Assembly: GCA_002345505.1 (NCBI GenBank)
Contig: DDWJ01000022.1
Span: 1 to 44,418 of the forward strand
Length of the DNA: 44,418 nt
Direction: 5' to 3'
DNA from: Caryophanales bacterium UBA2289
Lineage (GTDB): Bacteria; Bacillota_I; Bacilli_A; Izemoplasmatales; Hujiaoplasmataceae
Positions 30,463 through 39,244 of this stretch are shown one piece after another. The position numbers were made by a program, and so were the translations under genes. The notes under the pieces were generated by a model. The model ran no database searches. It saw only the letters and a program-made list of their open reading frames with translations, and was not told the DNA's origin. The stretch's first letter is position 1, and each line of letters starts with the position of its first letter.

Positions 30463-30980
30463 CCGATGTTGCTAATCAATATGCACATGCGGTTTTTTCG
30501 CTTGCATTTGAAGCGAATAATCATGAAAATATCGCTTCCGAATTAAATAATTTCTTTAGCGGTTTAGATGTTAACGAATGGCAATTTTTTTTACATCCGC
30601 GAATTACTAAAGAGGAAAAACATCAAGTTATTGAGAAACTTTCTCTTGATAATCTTACAATTAACTTTCTAAAAGTGATTATAGACAATGAAAGATTCGA
30701 TTTGCTAGAAAATATCGTTGTTGCTTACCGTAAACTGTTGGACGAATCTAAGGATTTAGTCTTAGTAAAAGTGACTAGCAAAATCAAACTTAGCGAATCA
30801 AATTTAAATAAGATTGAAAAAACACTAAAAAACAGAATGAAAAAGAATATAAAAATTGAAGAGATCATCGATAAGAATTTATCTAGTGGTATAAAGATAG
30901 AATATGACGGAGAAGTAATTGATTTAACTGTCAAAAGAACAATCGATGAAATTAAGAACCAATTACTAGGAGGAAATTAA
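30459..30980 (+). CDS. atpH: F-type ATP synthase subunit delta
   Basis: 173 residues. An N-terminal helical bundle (VANQYAHAVFSLAFEAN) binds the top of F1, and the C-terminal end GIKIEYDGEVIDLTVKRTID matches the conserved region of the family. It joins subunit b to F1. It has an ATGA overlap with atpF; one base separates its stop from the TTG start of atpA. Confidence 0.92.
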   Translation: MTDVANQYAHAVFSLAFEANNHENIASELNNFFSGLDVNEWQFFLHPRITKEEKHQVIEKLSLDNLTINFLKVIIDNERFDLLENIVVAYRKLLDESKDLVLVKVTSKIKLSESNLNKIEKTLKNRMKKNIKIEEIIDKNLSSGIKIEYDGEVIDLTVKRTIDEIKNQLLGGN

Positions 30981-30981
30981 G

Positions 30982-32487
30982 TTGAAACTCGACCCTTTAG
31001 AAATAAGTTCTTTATTAAAAGAACAGATTAAAAAATATGAAAAACAAATAAAGACTGAACAAATAGGTTCAGTTATTTCCGTTGGGGACGGTATTGCTTT
31101 AGTTTATGGTATTGATAAAGCTATGGCTGGTGAACTCTTAATTTTCCCTGATGGAGTATATGGAATGGTTCAAAACTTAGAGAAAAATCATGTCGGAGCG
31201 ATTCTTCTTAATGATTCCACACTAGTAAAAGAAGGTATGGAAGTTAAAACGACAGGAAAAATTCTTGAGGTTGGTGTCGGCGAAGAGTTGATAGGAAGGG
31301 TTGTTAATCCTTTAGGCCAACCACTAGACGGTCTCGGTGAAGTGAAAACTAAAATAACCAGACCAATAGAAAGAAAAGCTACTGGTGTTATTGAAAGACA
31401 ATCAGTTAACGAACCTTTGGAAACTGGTATAAAAGTTTTAGATGCTTTAGTGCCAATTGGTAGAGGACAAAGAGAACTTATTATTGGGGACCGTCAAACT
31501 GGTAAAACATCAATTGCCGTTGATACAATTATTAATCAAAAGGGAAAAGATGTAATTTGTATCTATGTTGCAATCGGGCAAAAACAATCGACAGTTCTAA
31601 ACGTTTATGAGACTCTTAAACAGTTTGGAGCTATGGATTTTTCAATAATTGTTGCAGCTAGCGCTTCAGATCCTGCTCCACTATTATATCTAGCGCCTTA
31701 TTCCGGCGTTACGATTGCAGAAGAATTCATGTTTAAAGGCAAACATGTATTAATAATTTATGACGATTTAACTAAGCATGCTATTGCTTACAGAGAATTA
31801 TCCTTGTTGCTAAGAAGACCACCAGGTCGAGAAGCTTTTCCAGGAGATGTTTTCTATCTTCATTCTCGCCTTTTAGAAAGAGCTGCTAAATTATCCGATG
31901 CTTTAGGAGCGGGTTCAATTACTGCTTTGCCGATTATTGAAACTCAAGAAGGAGATATTTCTGCTTATATCCCTACGAATGTAATTTCAATTACCGATGG
32001 GCAAATCTTCTTACAGTCACAATTGTTCTATTCTGGAATTAGACCAGCTATTAATGCAGGTTTATCAGTGTCACGTGTTGGGGGAGCAGCTCAACATAAA
32101 GCGATTAAAAAAGTTTCTGGTACATTAAGATTAGACTTAGCGAGTTATCGTGAGTTAGAAGCTTTCACTCAATTTGGTTCTGATTTAGATGACGCTACAA
32201 AATCAAAACTTGATCGCGGCGAAAGAACAGTAGAGATTCTTAAACAGGGATTACATGAAACAATGCCTTTTGAATTACAAGCACTATCGTTTTTTGCATT
32301 GTCAAATGGATTTTTAGATCAGATAAAAATCATTGATGTAAAAAGATATGAAACTGAATTACATCGTTTCTTCCAAACTGACGCTGTTGCAAAGCCAGTT
32401 TTAGAAGAAATTAGAAATACAAGAGATTTGAAAGATCGTGATTTATTAAAGAAAGAAATCGATCGATTCACTCAAGACTTTATTTAA
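30982..32487 (+). CDS. atpA: F-type ATP synthase subunit alpha
   Basis: 501 residues, normal length. Walker A is GDRQTGKTSIAVD, the family has VPIGRGQRELIIG before it, and ALPIIETQEGDISAYIPTNV and the arginine-bearing YSGIRPAINAGLSVSRVG are conserved. It forms the non-catalytic sites of F1. The start codon is TTG at 30982, with AGGAGG 8 bases upstream, and no competing ATG. Confidence 0.97.
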   Translation: MKLDPLEISSLLKEQIKKYEKQIKTEQIGSVISVGDGIALVYGIDKAMAGELLIFPDGVYGMVQNLEKNHVGAILLNDSTLVKEGMEVKTTGKILEVGVGEELIGRVVNPLGQPLDGLGEVKTKITRPIERKATGVIERQSVNEPLETGIKVLDALVPIGRGQRELIIGDRQTGKTSIAVDTIINQKGKDVICIYVAIGQKQSTVLNVYETLKQFGAMDFSIIVAASASDPAPLLYLAPYSGVTIAEEFMFKGKHVLIIYDDLTKHAIAYRELSLLLRRPPGREAFPGDVFYLHSRLLERAAKLSDALGAGSITALPIIETQEGDISAYIPTNVISITDGQIFLQSQLFYSGIRPAINAGLSVSRVGGAAQHKAIKKVSGTLRLDLASYRELEAFTQFGSDLDDATKSKLDRGERTVEILKQGLHETMPFELQALSFFALSNGFLDQIKIIDVKRYETELHRFFQTDAVAKPVLEEIRNTRDLKDRDLLKKEIDRFTQDFI

Positions 32488-32501
32488 AAAGGAGGTAGAA
32501 C

Positions 32502-33359
32502 ATGGCTTCGTTAAGAGAGATCAAAAAGAAGATTGAATCTACTAAAAAAACTTCACAGATCACTAAAGCCATGAATATGGTTTCTGCCTCAAAATTAAGA
32601 AAGGTGGAAAGACAATTCAAGGCTTTCCAACCAATCAAAGCCAAAGTTAAGCAATTGTTGGAACATGTACTTTCAACTAACCCTGAATACTCACATCCAT
32701 TATTGGAAACTAGAGAAATAAAGAAGGTTGGATACATTTTAGTAACCAGCGATAGAGGCTTAGCGGGACCATATAACAGTCAAGTTTTAAAATATTTTGA
32801 AAATGTAATCAAGGATAATAAAATCGATTTTGTTATCGGAACGATTGGATATAAAGCTTTTAGTTACTGTAAAAGAAAGAACTATCCTTTGTTGAACAAA
32901 GAATCAATAAATTCACGGGATGATATCAAGTTCATTGATTTTCAAGTAATGTCGAGAGCATTTATCAGTCTATATCTTGATAAACAGGTAGATAAAATTG
33001 TAATGATTTATACCGATTATATTAATACATTGAGTCAGGTTGTAAGAGAAGAAGTTCTTCTACCAGTCACTGATTTAGTAAAAGACAAAAAGAAAATGGT
33101 AAGCGATTATATCTTTGAGCCTTCAGTAGAAGACGTCATCGATCAATTGTTGCCAATCTATTTAGAAAACACACTTTACGGAATAATTCTGGATGCCAAA
33201 ACCGCTGAACACGCTTCACGAATGACAGCTATGAAAAATGCGACTGATAACGCTAAAGAAATTATCCGTAAACAAAATCTGATTTATAACCGTGCTCGCC
33301 AGGCACAAATTACGATTGAACTCACCGACATTATCGGTGGCGCCAATGCGGTTAAGTAG
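32502..33359 (+). CDS. atpG: F-type ATP synthase subunit gamma
   Basis: 285 residues. The N-terminal helix (REIKKKIESTKKTSQITKAM) and C-terminal helix (ATDNAKEIIRKQNLIYNRAR) form the rotating coiled-coil shaft, and TSDRGLAGPYNSQV is the conserved middle motif. An AAAGGAGGT ribosome binding site precedes it, 14 bases after atpA. Confidence 0.96.
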   Translation: MASLREIKKKIESTKKTSQITKAMNMVSASKLRKVERQFKAFQPIKAKVKQLLEHVLSTNPEYSHPLLETREIKKVGYILVTSDRGLAGPYNSQVLKYFENVIKDNKIDFVIGTIGYKAFSYCKRKNYPLLNKESINSRDDIKFIDFQVMSRAFISLYLDKQVDKIVMIYTDYINTLSQVVREEVLLPVTDLVKDKKKMVSDYIFEPSVEDVIDQLLPIYLENTLYGIILDAKTAEHASRMTAMKNATDNAKEIIRKQNLIYNRARQAQITIELTDIIGGANAVK

Positions 33360-33367
33360 GAGGAAAT

Positions 33368-34777
33368 ATGCCTAACAAAGGAAAAATCATACAAGTAATG
33401 GGACCGGTAGTTGACGTAGAGTTTACTAAAGGAATGCCCCAAATAAATAATGCTTTAGAAGTTAAAGTAAAAGCAGAAGATAATCATGGAGTAGAAATTA
33501 ATTTGACTCTTGAAGTTTCGCTATTTTTAGGTGGCGGCGTTTTAAGAACGATTGCGATGGATTCTACTGATGGATTAGTTCGAGGTATGGACGTTATTGA
33601 TACTGGTAAACCGATATCTGTTCCTGTTGGAGGAGTTACCTTAGGAAGAGTTTTCAATGTTTTAGGACAACCTATTGATGGGTTACCGCTTGAAGGTGAT
33701 TTTGAAACAGCGCCGATACATAGACCAGCTCCTAAATTAGAAGATTTAAATGCCGAAGTAGAGATTCTTGAAACTGGAATTAAAGTGGTTGACTTACTAG
33801 CTCCTTATATTAAAGGTGGTAAGATTGGACTTTTTGGTGGAGCCGGTGTAGGAAAAACGGTTTTAATCCAAGAACTTATTAATAACGTAGCTCAAGAACA
33901 CGGCGGTATCAGTGTCTTTGCCGGTGTTGGAGAGAGAACAAGAGAAGGAAACGACTTATATCACGAAATGACTGAATCAGGGGTTATCAAAAAGACAGCC
34001 ATGGTGTTTGGACAAATGAATGAACCACCTGGAGCGAGAATGAGAGTCGGGCTTTCTGGTTTAACAATGGCAGAATATTTCCGTGATCAAGAGAAACAAG
34101 ATGTATTATTATTTATCGATAACATTTTCCGTTTTACCCAAGCGGGTTCAGAAGTTAGTGCCCTTTTAGGAAGAATGCCTTCAGCAGTTGGATACCAACC
34201 AACTTTAGCTACTGATATGGGACTTCTGCAAGAGAGAATCACTTCTACAAAAGACGGTTCAATTACATCGATTCAAGCGGTATATGTACCAGCAGATGAT
34301 TATACTGACCCTGCTCCAGCTACAACTTTTACCCACTTAGACGCTACTACAAACCTTTCAAGAAAGATTTCTGAAGAAGGTATTTATCCTGCGGTTGATC
34401 CATTGGCATCAACTTCAAGAGCTTTAACACCAGAAATAGTTGGCGAAGAACATTATAATGTAGCTAGAGAAGTTCAAAGAACTTTACAAAAATATAATGA
34501 TTTATTAGATATTATCGCAATTTTAGGTATGGATGAACTTTCAGAAGAAGATAAATTAGTTGTTCATCGCGCTAGAAGAATTAGATTATTCCTTTCTCAA
34601 AATTTCCATGTTGCTGAACAATTTACTGGTCAAAAGGGTTCTTTTGTAAAGGTAAGCGATACGGTTAAAGGTTTTAAAGAAATTTTAGAAGGAAAATATG
34701 ATCATTTACCAGAAGATGCCTTCCGTTTGGTCGGAAGCATTGAAGAAGTTATTAAAAAATCAGAAAAAATGAAATAG
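33368..34777 (+). CDS. atpD: F-type ATP synthase subunit beta
   Basis: 469 residues, the catalytic subunit. Walker A is GGAGVGKTVLIQE, the catalytic Glu lies in GVGERTREGNDLYHEM, Walker B is VLLFIDNIFRFTQAG, and PSAVGYQPTLATDMG is fully conserved. It starts 8 bases after atpG behind TAGGAGGAA. Confidence 0.98.
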   Translation: MPNKGKIIQVMGPVVDVEFTKGMPQINNALEVKVKAEDNHGVEINLTLEVSLFLGGGVLRTIAMDSTDGLVRGMDVIDTGKPISVPVGGVTLGRVFNVLGQPIDGLPLEGDFETAPIHRPAPKLEDLNAEVEILETGIKVVDLLAPYIKGGKIGLFGGAGVGKTVLIQELINNVAQEHGGISVFAGVGERTREGNDLYHEMTESGVIKKTAMVFGQMNEPPGARMRVGLSGLTMAEYFRDQEKQDVLLFIDNIFRFTQAGSEVSALLGRMPSAVGYQPTLATDMGLLQERITSTKDGSITSIQAVYVPADDYTDPAPATTFTHLDATTNLSRKISEEGIYPAVDPLASTSRALTPEIVGEEHYNVAREVQRTLQKYNDLLDIIAILGMDELSEEDKLVVHRARRIRLFLSQNFHVAEQFTGQKGSFVKVSDTVKGFKEILEGKYDHLPEDAFRLVGSIEEVIKKSEKMK

Positions 34778-34787
34778 GAGGTAAATT

Positions 34788-35180
34788 ATGAAGATTTCAA
34801 TTGTGACACCAGATGGTGAATTATATAACGAAACCGTAAATGCGGTTATTGTTTCCGCATCCAATAATGGTGATTACGAAATCTTAGGAGATCATTTACC
34901 GATTGTTTCGACCATAGATACGGGTTATATTAAGCTGTTTCAAGGAAACTTAGTGTATTATGTTGTGGTTATTAACGGGGTAGTAGAAAATCATCATAAT
35001 AAAATAACATGTATAGCTCAAGACGCTTTTATTGGTGAATCCAAAGAAGAAGCGATGAATAATTTAATTGAGATTAGAAAAAATCGAATTGAAGAAAATC
35101 GTGAAAGAAATGTTGAACTAGCAAAAGCTGAAAAAGAATTATTAAAACAAATCAAACAAACCGGCGCCGGTCATATTTAG
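34788..35180 (+). CDS. atpC: F-type ATP synthase subunit epsilon
   Basis: 130 residues: an N-terminal beta-sandwich (VTPDGELYNETVNAVIV, GDYEILGDHLPIVSTID) followed by a C-terminal two-helix region rich in Arg/Glu that can inhibit ATP hydrolysis. It ends the ATP synthase genes; dut follows within 10 bases. Confidence 0.93.
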   Translation: MKISIVTPDGELYNETVNAVIVSASNNGDYEILGDHLPIVSTIDTGYIKLFQGNLVYYVVVINGVVENHHNKITCIAQDAFIGESKEEAMNNLIEIRKNRIEENRERNVELAKAEKELLKQIKQTGAGHI

Positions 35181-35189
35181 GAGATGCTT

Positions 35190-35636
35190 ATGAGATCAAG
35201 AGGATTTGAAGTTGTAAAAAAATATCAGAATGAGCAAATATCTTTACCGGAAAGAAAGACTAAAGGCAGTGCTGGATATGATATATCTTGTGCAGTTGAT
35301 ATCATAGTTAAAAAGAAGACTTTTGAGTTTGTGCCTACCGGTATAAAAGCATATATGCTAGAAGATGAAGTTCTTGAGGTTTATCCTCGTAGTTCCTTAT
35401 CGTTCAAAAAGAAGTTGGTAAAGCTTAATTCCGTTGGCATAATTGATTCTGATTATTATAATAATCCAGATAATGAAGGCGAGATTATGTTGATACTTTA
35501 CAACTATGGCGATGAAGATGTTTTAATAAAAAAAGGTGAAAGAATTGCCCAAGGAATCTTTATGAAATACTTGACGGTTGATTCTGATGACACTAAAGTT
35601 AAACGTTTGGGAGGGTTTGGTTCTACAGGGAACTAA
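35190..35636 (+). CDS. dut: dUTP diphosphatase, trimeric type
   Basis: About 148 residues. It hydrolyses dUTP to dUMP, which keeps uracil out of DNA and supplies thymidylate synthesis. All five dUTPase motifs are visible: GSAGYDISC, YPRSSLSFKKKL, GIIDSDYYNN, KKGERIAQGIF and RLGGFGSTG. The ATG at 35190 is better placed than 35184, which abuts the TAGGAG site. Its place at the end of the atp operon is unusual and looks like simple co-transcription. Confidence 0.92.
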   Translation: MRSRGFEVVKKYQNEQISLPERKTKGSAGYDISCAVDIIVKKKTFEFVPTGIKAYMLEDEVLEVYPRSSLSFKKKLVKLNSVGIIDSDYYNNPDNEGEIMLILYNYGDEDVLIKKGERIAQGIFMKYLTVDSDDTKVKRLGGFGSTGN

Positions 35637-35646
35637 TCCCTTTTTT
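35627..35646 (+). terminator. Terminator of the atp-dut operon
   Basis: AGGGA (35627-35631) pairs with TCCCT (35637-35641), has a 5-nt loop and is followed by TTTTT. It overlaps the last codons of dut. The stem is short, so efficiency may be moderate. Confidence 0.65.
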
Positions 35647-35696
35647 CTTTACTACGTAATTATTATAAGTATAAGCTTTATAGCAGTAAATAATAC

Positions 35697-35725
35697 TTGA
35701 TTTAAGTTGAAAAATTTGATAAAAT
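35697..35725 (+). promoter_or_regulatory. Promoter of rpsB
   Basis: TTGATT (35697-35702), a 17-nt spacer and TAAAAT (35720-35725) with the TGA extension. The -10 block TGATAAAAT is the same as at the rRNA promoter (43971-43979), consistent with growth-related expression of both. Confidence 0.75.
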
Positions 35726-35730
35726 ACAAG

Positions 35731-35819
35731 AGCCGTAAAAAATACACACATCTATGAGTTTAAGACTCGGGAGCTGCTAGAATTAGTGGTGGGTTCTAAG
35801 CGATGATTAGGTGGAGGCT
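35731..35819 (+). promoter_or_regulatory. Structured 5' leader of rpsB
   Basis: The leader begins at the expected transcription start and is closed by AGCC (35731-35734) with GGCT (35816-35819). Inside are a hairpin GAGT/ACTC (35756-35759/35765-35768) and a 6-bp stem with one bulge (35777-35782/35794-35800). It ends just before the AAAGGAGGA ribosome binding site. Position and structure suggest autoregulation by S2, as for other ribosomal protein leaders (inference). I cannot match it to a named family. Confidence 0.45.
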
Positions 35820-35845
35820 AAAAAATCAAAAAGGAGGAAACAAAA

Positions 35846-36901
35846 ATGGGAGTTATTTCAATGAAAGCCTTGCTTGAAGCAGGGGTGCATTTCGGACACC
35901 AAACTAGAAGATGGAATCCTAAGATGGCAAAATACATCTACACTTCTAGAAACGGTATTCACATTATCGATTTGCAAAAATCTAGCGACTTGATCGATGA
36001 GGCATACAAAGCTTTATTCGACATTGCATCAGAAGGTGGAAAGGTATTGTTTGTTGGGACTAAGAAACAAACACAAGATCCTATCAAAGAAGCAGCAGAA
36101 CGTTCAGGACAATACTATGTAAACCAAAGATGGCTAGGAGGAACACTAACTAACTTCAAAACAATCAAAAAATCTATCAAAAAACTTCAAGATCTTTACA
36201 AAATGCAAGAAGATGGAACATTTGATGTTTTACCTAAAAAAGAAGTTATCAATCTTAAAAAAGAAATGGCTCGTCTCGAAAAATTCTTAGGTGGAATTAA
36301 AGATATGAAGAAAGTTCCAGAAGCTTTATTCATTATCGACCCAAGAAAAGAGAGAAACGCTATTCTTGAAGCAAGAAGATTAGATATTCCTGTATTCGGT
36401 ATTGTTGATACTAACTGTGATCCAGATGAAGTAGATTACGTAATTCCAGCTAATGATGACGCTTTACGTTCAGTAAGATTAATCGTTAACAAATTGGCTG
36501 ATGCAGTAATCGAAGCTTCAGGTGGAGAAAGTGCGCTTGATGAAGAAGCAGATGATGAAAACCTAGAAGGTACTGACATCGAAGATGTAGAAGATGAAGA
36601 AGTAGTTGTTGCTAAGAAACCAGTCGCAAAACCTGTCGAAAGCAAACCTGTTGTGGTAAAAGTTACTTCTCAACCTAAAAAAGAAGAAGCTAAACCAGAA
36701 GTTAAAGAAGTTAAAGCAGAAGTTAAGGCAGAAGTTAAAGAAACTAAACCAGCACCTAAAGCAGAACCTAAGTATTCTCAAGAAGACTTAGAAGCAAAAA
36801 CAGTTGCTGATTTAAGAGAATTAGCTAAAGAATTAGACTTAAGCGGTTATTCGAGTTTAAGAAAAGCTGAATTAATCGAACTTATACAAACAGCACTTTA
36901 A
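35846..36901 (+). CDS. rpsB: 30S ribosomal protein S2 with long C-terminal extension
   Basis: 351 residues, about 100-125 longer than usual uS2. Residues 1-225 are a normal S2 (MKALLEAGVHFGHQTRRWNP, QRWLGGTLTNFKTI, DPRKERNAILEARRLDIPV, DTNCDPDEVDYVIPANDDA). After it come an acidic linker (228-253), a low-complexity Lys/Pro/Glu/Ala-Val segment with KAEVKAEVKE repeats (254-309), and a final ~42-residue module ending LSGYSSLRKAELIELI. That module resembles the Rho_N/SAP-like fold, which often binds nucleic acid. S2 joins the 30S late, near S1 and the mRNA exit. The gene has its own promoter and leader, and a terminator separates it from tsf. Confidence 0.95.
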   Translation: MGVISMKALLEAGVHFGHQTRRWNPKMAKYIYTSRNGIHIIDLQKSSDLIDEAYKALFDIASEGGKVLFVGTKKQTQDPIKEAAERSGQYYVNQRWLGGTLTNFKTIKKSIKKLQDLYKMQEDGTFDVLPKKEVINLKKEMARLEKFLGGIKDMKKVPEALFIIDPRKERNAILEARRLDIPVFGIVDTNCDPDEVDYVIPANDDALRSVRLIVNKLADAVIEASGGESALDEEADDENLEGTDIEDVEDEEVVVAKKPVAKPVESKPVVVKVTSQPKKEEAKPEVKEVKAEVKAEVKETKPAPKAEPKYSQEDLEAKTVADLRELAKELDLSGYSSLRKAELIELIQTAL

Positions 36902-36909
36902 TAAACACT

Positions 36910-36938
36910 GGGAGCAAGATAAAAAATGCTCCCTTTTT
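36910..36938 (+). terminator. Intrinsic terminator of rpsB
   Basis: GGGAGCA (36910-36916) pairs with TGCTCCC (36927-36933), followed by TTTTT. Confidence 0.88.
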
Positions 36939-36952
36939 AAAGAGTTATAGTG

Positions 36953-36981
36953 TTGTAAAGAAAATTAAAATATGATATATT
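36953..36981 (+). promoter_or_regulatory. Promoter of tsf
   Basis: TTGTAA (36953-36958), a 17-nt spacer and TATATT (36976-36981) with the TGA extension, 27 bases before the tsf start. rpsB and tsf thus have separate promoters here, though they are often in one operon. Confidence 0.65.
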
Positions 36982-37008
36982 AAATATGATAATTTGGGAG
37001 GATAGATT

Positions 37009-37899
37009 ATGGATATTAGTGCTAAATTAGTAAAAGAATTAAGAGATAAAACTGGCGCTGGACTAATGGATTGTAAAAAAGCCTTAGTTGAGACTAATGG
37101 AGATATAGATTTAGCGGTAGATTGGTTAAGAGAAAAAGGTATCGCTAAAGCAGCGAAAAAATCTTCAAGAATTGCAGCCGAAGGTTCTTGTGAAGTGAAA
37201 GTTTCAGGAGACGTAGCTGTAATATTTGAACTTAACTGTGAAACTGATTTCGTTGCAAAAAACGATAAATTCCAAGTTTTGGTAAACAAAATTGCTGATC
37301 ATTTATTAAAGGTTCAACCGGCAACAAGTGAAGATGCATTAGCTTCGATTATTGATGGGAAACCACTTCAAGAATTACTTCTTGAACAAGTTTCAACAAT
37401 CGGTGAAAACTTAACATTTAGAAGATATGAGTTAGTTAATAAAACAGCTGCTCAAACATTCGGTGCTTACATACATATGGCTGGTAAGATTGCTTCATTA
37501 GCTATCATCAATGGTGACAACGCTGAAGTGGCAAAAGACGTTGCAATGCATGTTGCAGCATCTAGTCCTAAATATGTTAGTCAAGAAGAAATCTCTGAAG
37601 AGTTTATCGCTCATGAAAGAGAAGTTTTGACTAAAGAAGCTTTAAATGAAAATGCTGAATCAGACAAACCAAAACCAGAAAACATCATCATTAAGATGGT
37701 TGAAGGAAGATTGAACAAAAATATGAAAGAAATATGCTTACTTAACCAACCATTTGTTAAGAACCCAGATGAAACAGTTGAACAATATGTTAAATCTAAG
37801 GGCGTTTCAGTCGCTTTATTTAAACGTTTGGCTGTTGGTGAAGGCGTAGAGAAAAAAGAAGAAAATTTTGCTGACGAAGTAATGAGACAAGTCGGATAA
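37009..37899 (+). CDS. tsf: Elongation factor Ts
   Basis: 296 residues. The N-terminal UBA-like domain has VKELRDKTGAGLMDCKKAL, and the core has LNCETDFVAKNDKF, whose TDFV loop displaces Mg2+ and GDP from EF-Tu. It recycles EF-Tu-GDP to the GTP form; EF-Tu itself is the partial gene at the left edge. A terminator follows immediately. Confidence 0.97.
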   Translation: MDISAKLVKELRDKTGAGLMDCKKALVETNGDIDLAVDWLREKGIAKAAKKSSRIAAEGSCEVKVSGDVAVIFELNCETDFVAKNDKFQVLVNKIADHLLKVQPATSEDALASIIDGKPLQELLLEQVSTIGENLTFRRYELVNKTAAQTFGAYIHMAGKIASLAIINGDNAEVAKDVAMHVAASSPKYVSQEEISEEFIAHEREVLTKEALNENAESDKPKPENIIIKMVEGRLNKNMKEICLLNQPFVKNPDETVEQYVKSKGVSVALFKRLAVGEGVEKKEENFADEVMRQVG

Positions 37900-37901
37900 T
37901 T

Positions 37902-37927
37902 AAAAGGACATTTTTTTGTCCTTTTTT
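37902..37927 (+). terminator. Intrinsic terminator after tsf
   Basis: AAAAGGACA (37902-37910) pairs with TGTCCTTTT (37917-37925) across a T6 loop, then T-rich sequence. No new promoter is obvious before pyrH at 37950, so readthrough probably feeds pyrH. Confidence 0.83.
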
Positions 37928-37949
37928 TAAAATATTTAGGAGGGAAATT

Positions 37950-38678
37950 ATGCCAAGAAGAAGAATCATGATTAAAATAAGCGGAGAAGCTTTAGCCGGA
38001 GAAAATGGTGTCGGTGTTGATCCACTTACTGTAAAACATATTGCCAAAGAGATTAAAGAAGCTTATGATTCGTGCAATTGTGAGATTGGCGTTATTGTCG
38101 GCGGAGGAAATATTTTCCGGGGGAAATTAGCGGAAGATATGGGGATTGAAAGATCCAGCGCTGACTATATGGGAATGATTGGCACAATTGTAAATGCTTT
38201 AGCTTTACAAAACTCACTTGAAGCAATGGGTGTAGAAACAAGAGTTATGACTTCAATCAACATTCCTGAAGTTGCTGAACCATACATCAGAAGAAAGGCT
38301 CTATCACATTTTGAAAAAGATAGAATTGTAATTTTTGGTGGCGGAACAGGTAACCCATATTTTTCAACTGACACTACAGCAGCCCTAAGGGCAGCTGAGT
38401 TAGGTGCTTCAATTGTTTATATGGCTAAAAACGGTACTGATGGAGTTTATAATAAGGATCCTCGCAAATACGATGATTCAATAAAATTTACAAATTTAAC
38501 TCATCGAGAAGTTTTAGGAAAGAATTTAAATGTTATGGATTCAACTGCGGCAGCTTTATGTTATGATAATAATATCGATATCTATGTTTTCGATATGAAT
38601 GTACCTGGTAATATAAGGCGTGCTATTCTTGGCGAAGATATAGGGACAATGATTCAAAAAGGCAAGGGAGGAAAGTAA
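37950..38678 (+). CDS. pyrH: UMP kinase
   Basis: 242 residues of the amino-acid-kinase fold. It phosphorylates UMP to UDP. Motifs are MIKISGEALAGENGVGVD, VGGGNIFRG, FGGGTGNPYFSTDT and KNGTDGVYNKDPRK. With upp (27665), which makes UMP from uracil, it completes a salvage route to UDP. It lies in the usual tsf-pyrH-frr order, and frr starts one base after its stop. Confidence 0.97.
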   Translation: MPRRRIMIKISGEALAGENGVGVDPLTVKHIAKEIKEAYDSCNCEIGVIVGGGNIFRGKLAEDMGIERSSADYMGMIGTIVNALALQNSLEAMGVETRVMTSINIPEVAEPYIRRKALSHFEKDRIVIFGGGTGNPYFSTDTTAALRAAELGASIVYMAKNGTDGVYNKDPRKYDDSIKFTNLTHREVLGKNLNVMDSTAAALCYDNNIDIYVFDMNVPGNIRRAILGEDIGTMIQKGKGGK

Positions 38679-38679
38679 G

Positions 38680-39237
38680 ATGCCAGAAACAATTCTTTTA
38701 GAAGCAGAAGAAAAAATGGAGCACACGCTACAAGCTTTACATCGTGATTTTTCAACTGTAAGAAGCGGAAGAGCAAACCCGAAGATGTTAGAAAGAGTTA
38801 ACGTGAGTTATTATGGTGTTGAAACCCCAATCAATCAAGTGGCTTCAATATCTGTACCGGAAGGTAACCAAATCTACATCAAACCTTACGATAAAACACT
38901 TGTATCAGAAATCGAAAGAGCAATTTTTGGAGCTAATATTGGTGTAACTCCTTCAAATGATGGTATCGGAGTAAGAATCGTATTACCACCTATGACGGAA
39001 GAAAATCGCCGTAACTCAGTTAAAACCATTCATAAAATGGCTGAGGATAGTAAAATTGCAATTAGAAACATTAGAAGAGATGCAATTGCTCATTTTAAGA
39101 AGATGGAAAAAGATTCTGCTATTACTGAAGATGATTTAGTTTACTATCAAGATGAAACTCAAAAACTAACTGATAAGTTTACTGAGAAAATTGATGAGTA
39201 TTTTAAAGAAAAAGAAAAAGACATAATGCATATCTAA
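38680..39237 (+). CDS. frr: Ribosome recycling factor
   Basis: 185 residues, normal. It splits post-termination ribosomes with EF-G. Conserved stretches are FSTVRSGRANPKMLERV, ISVPEGNQIYIKPYDK, GIGVRIVLPPMTEENRR and the C-terminal helix. It starts one base after pyrH, with GGGAGG upstream inside the preceding gene, and is followed by a terminator. Confidence 0.97.
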   Translation: MPETILLEAEEKMEHTLQALHRDFSTVRSGRANPKMLERVNVSYYGVETPINQVASISVPEGNQIYIKPYDKTLVSEIERAIFGANIGVTPSNDGIGVRIVLPPMTEENRRNSVKTIHKMAEDSKIAIRNIRRDAIAHFKKMEKDSAITEDDLVYYQDETQKLTDKFTEKIDEYFKEKEKDIMHI

Positions 39238-39244
39238 AATCAAT

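Noticed and set aside
35184..36645. Minus-strand ORFs opposite rpsB, atp genes and others
   Set aside because: They lie fully opposite conserved genes, lack ribosome binding sites and encode compositionally odd peptides that mirror the sense codons.
36700..36760. Short tandem repeats in rpsB taken as a CRISPR or mobile-element trace
   Set aside because: The GTTAAAG(A/C)AGAA-like repeats encode the Lys/Glu/Val tail in frame and are ordinary low-complexity coding sequence.
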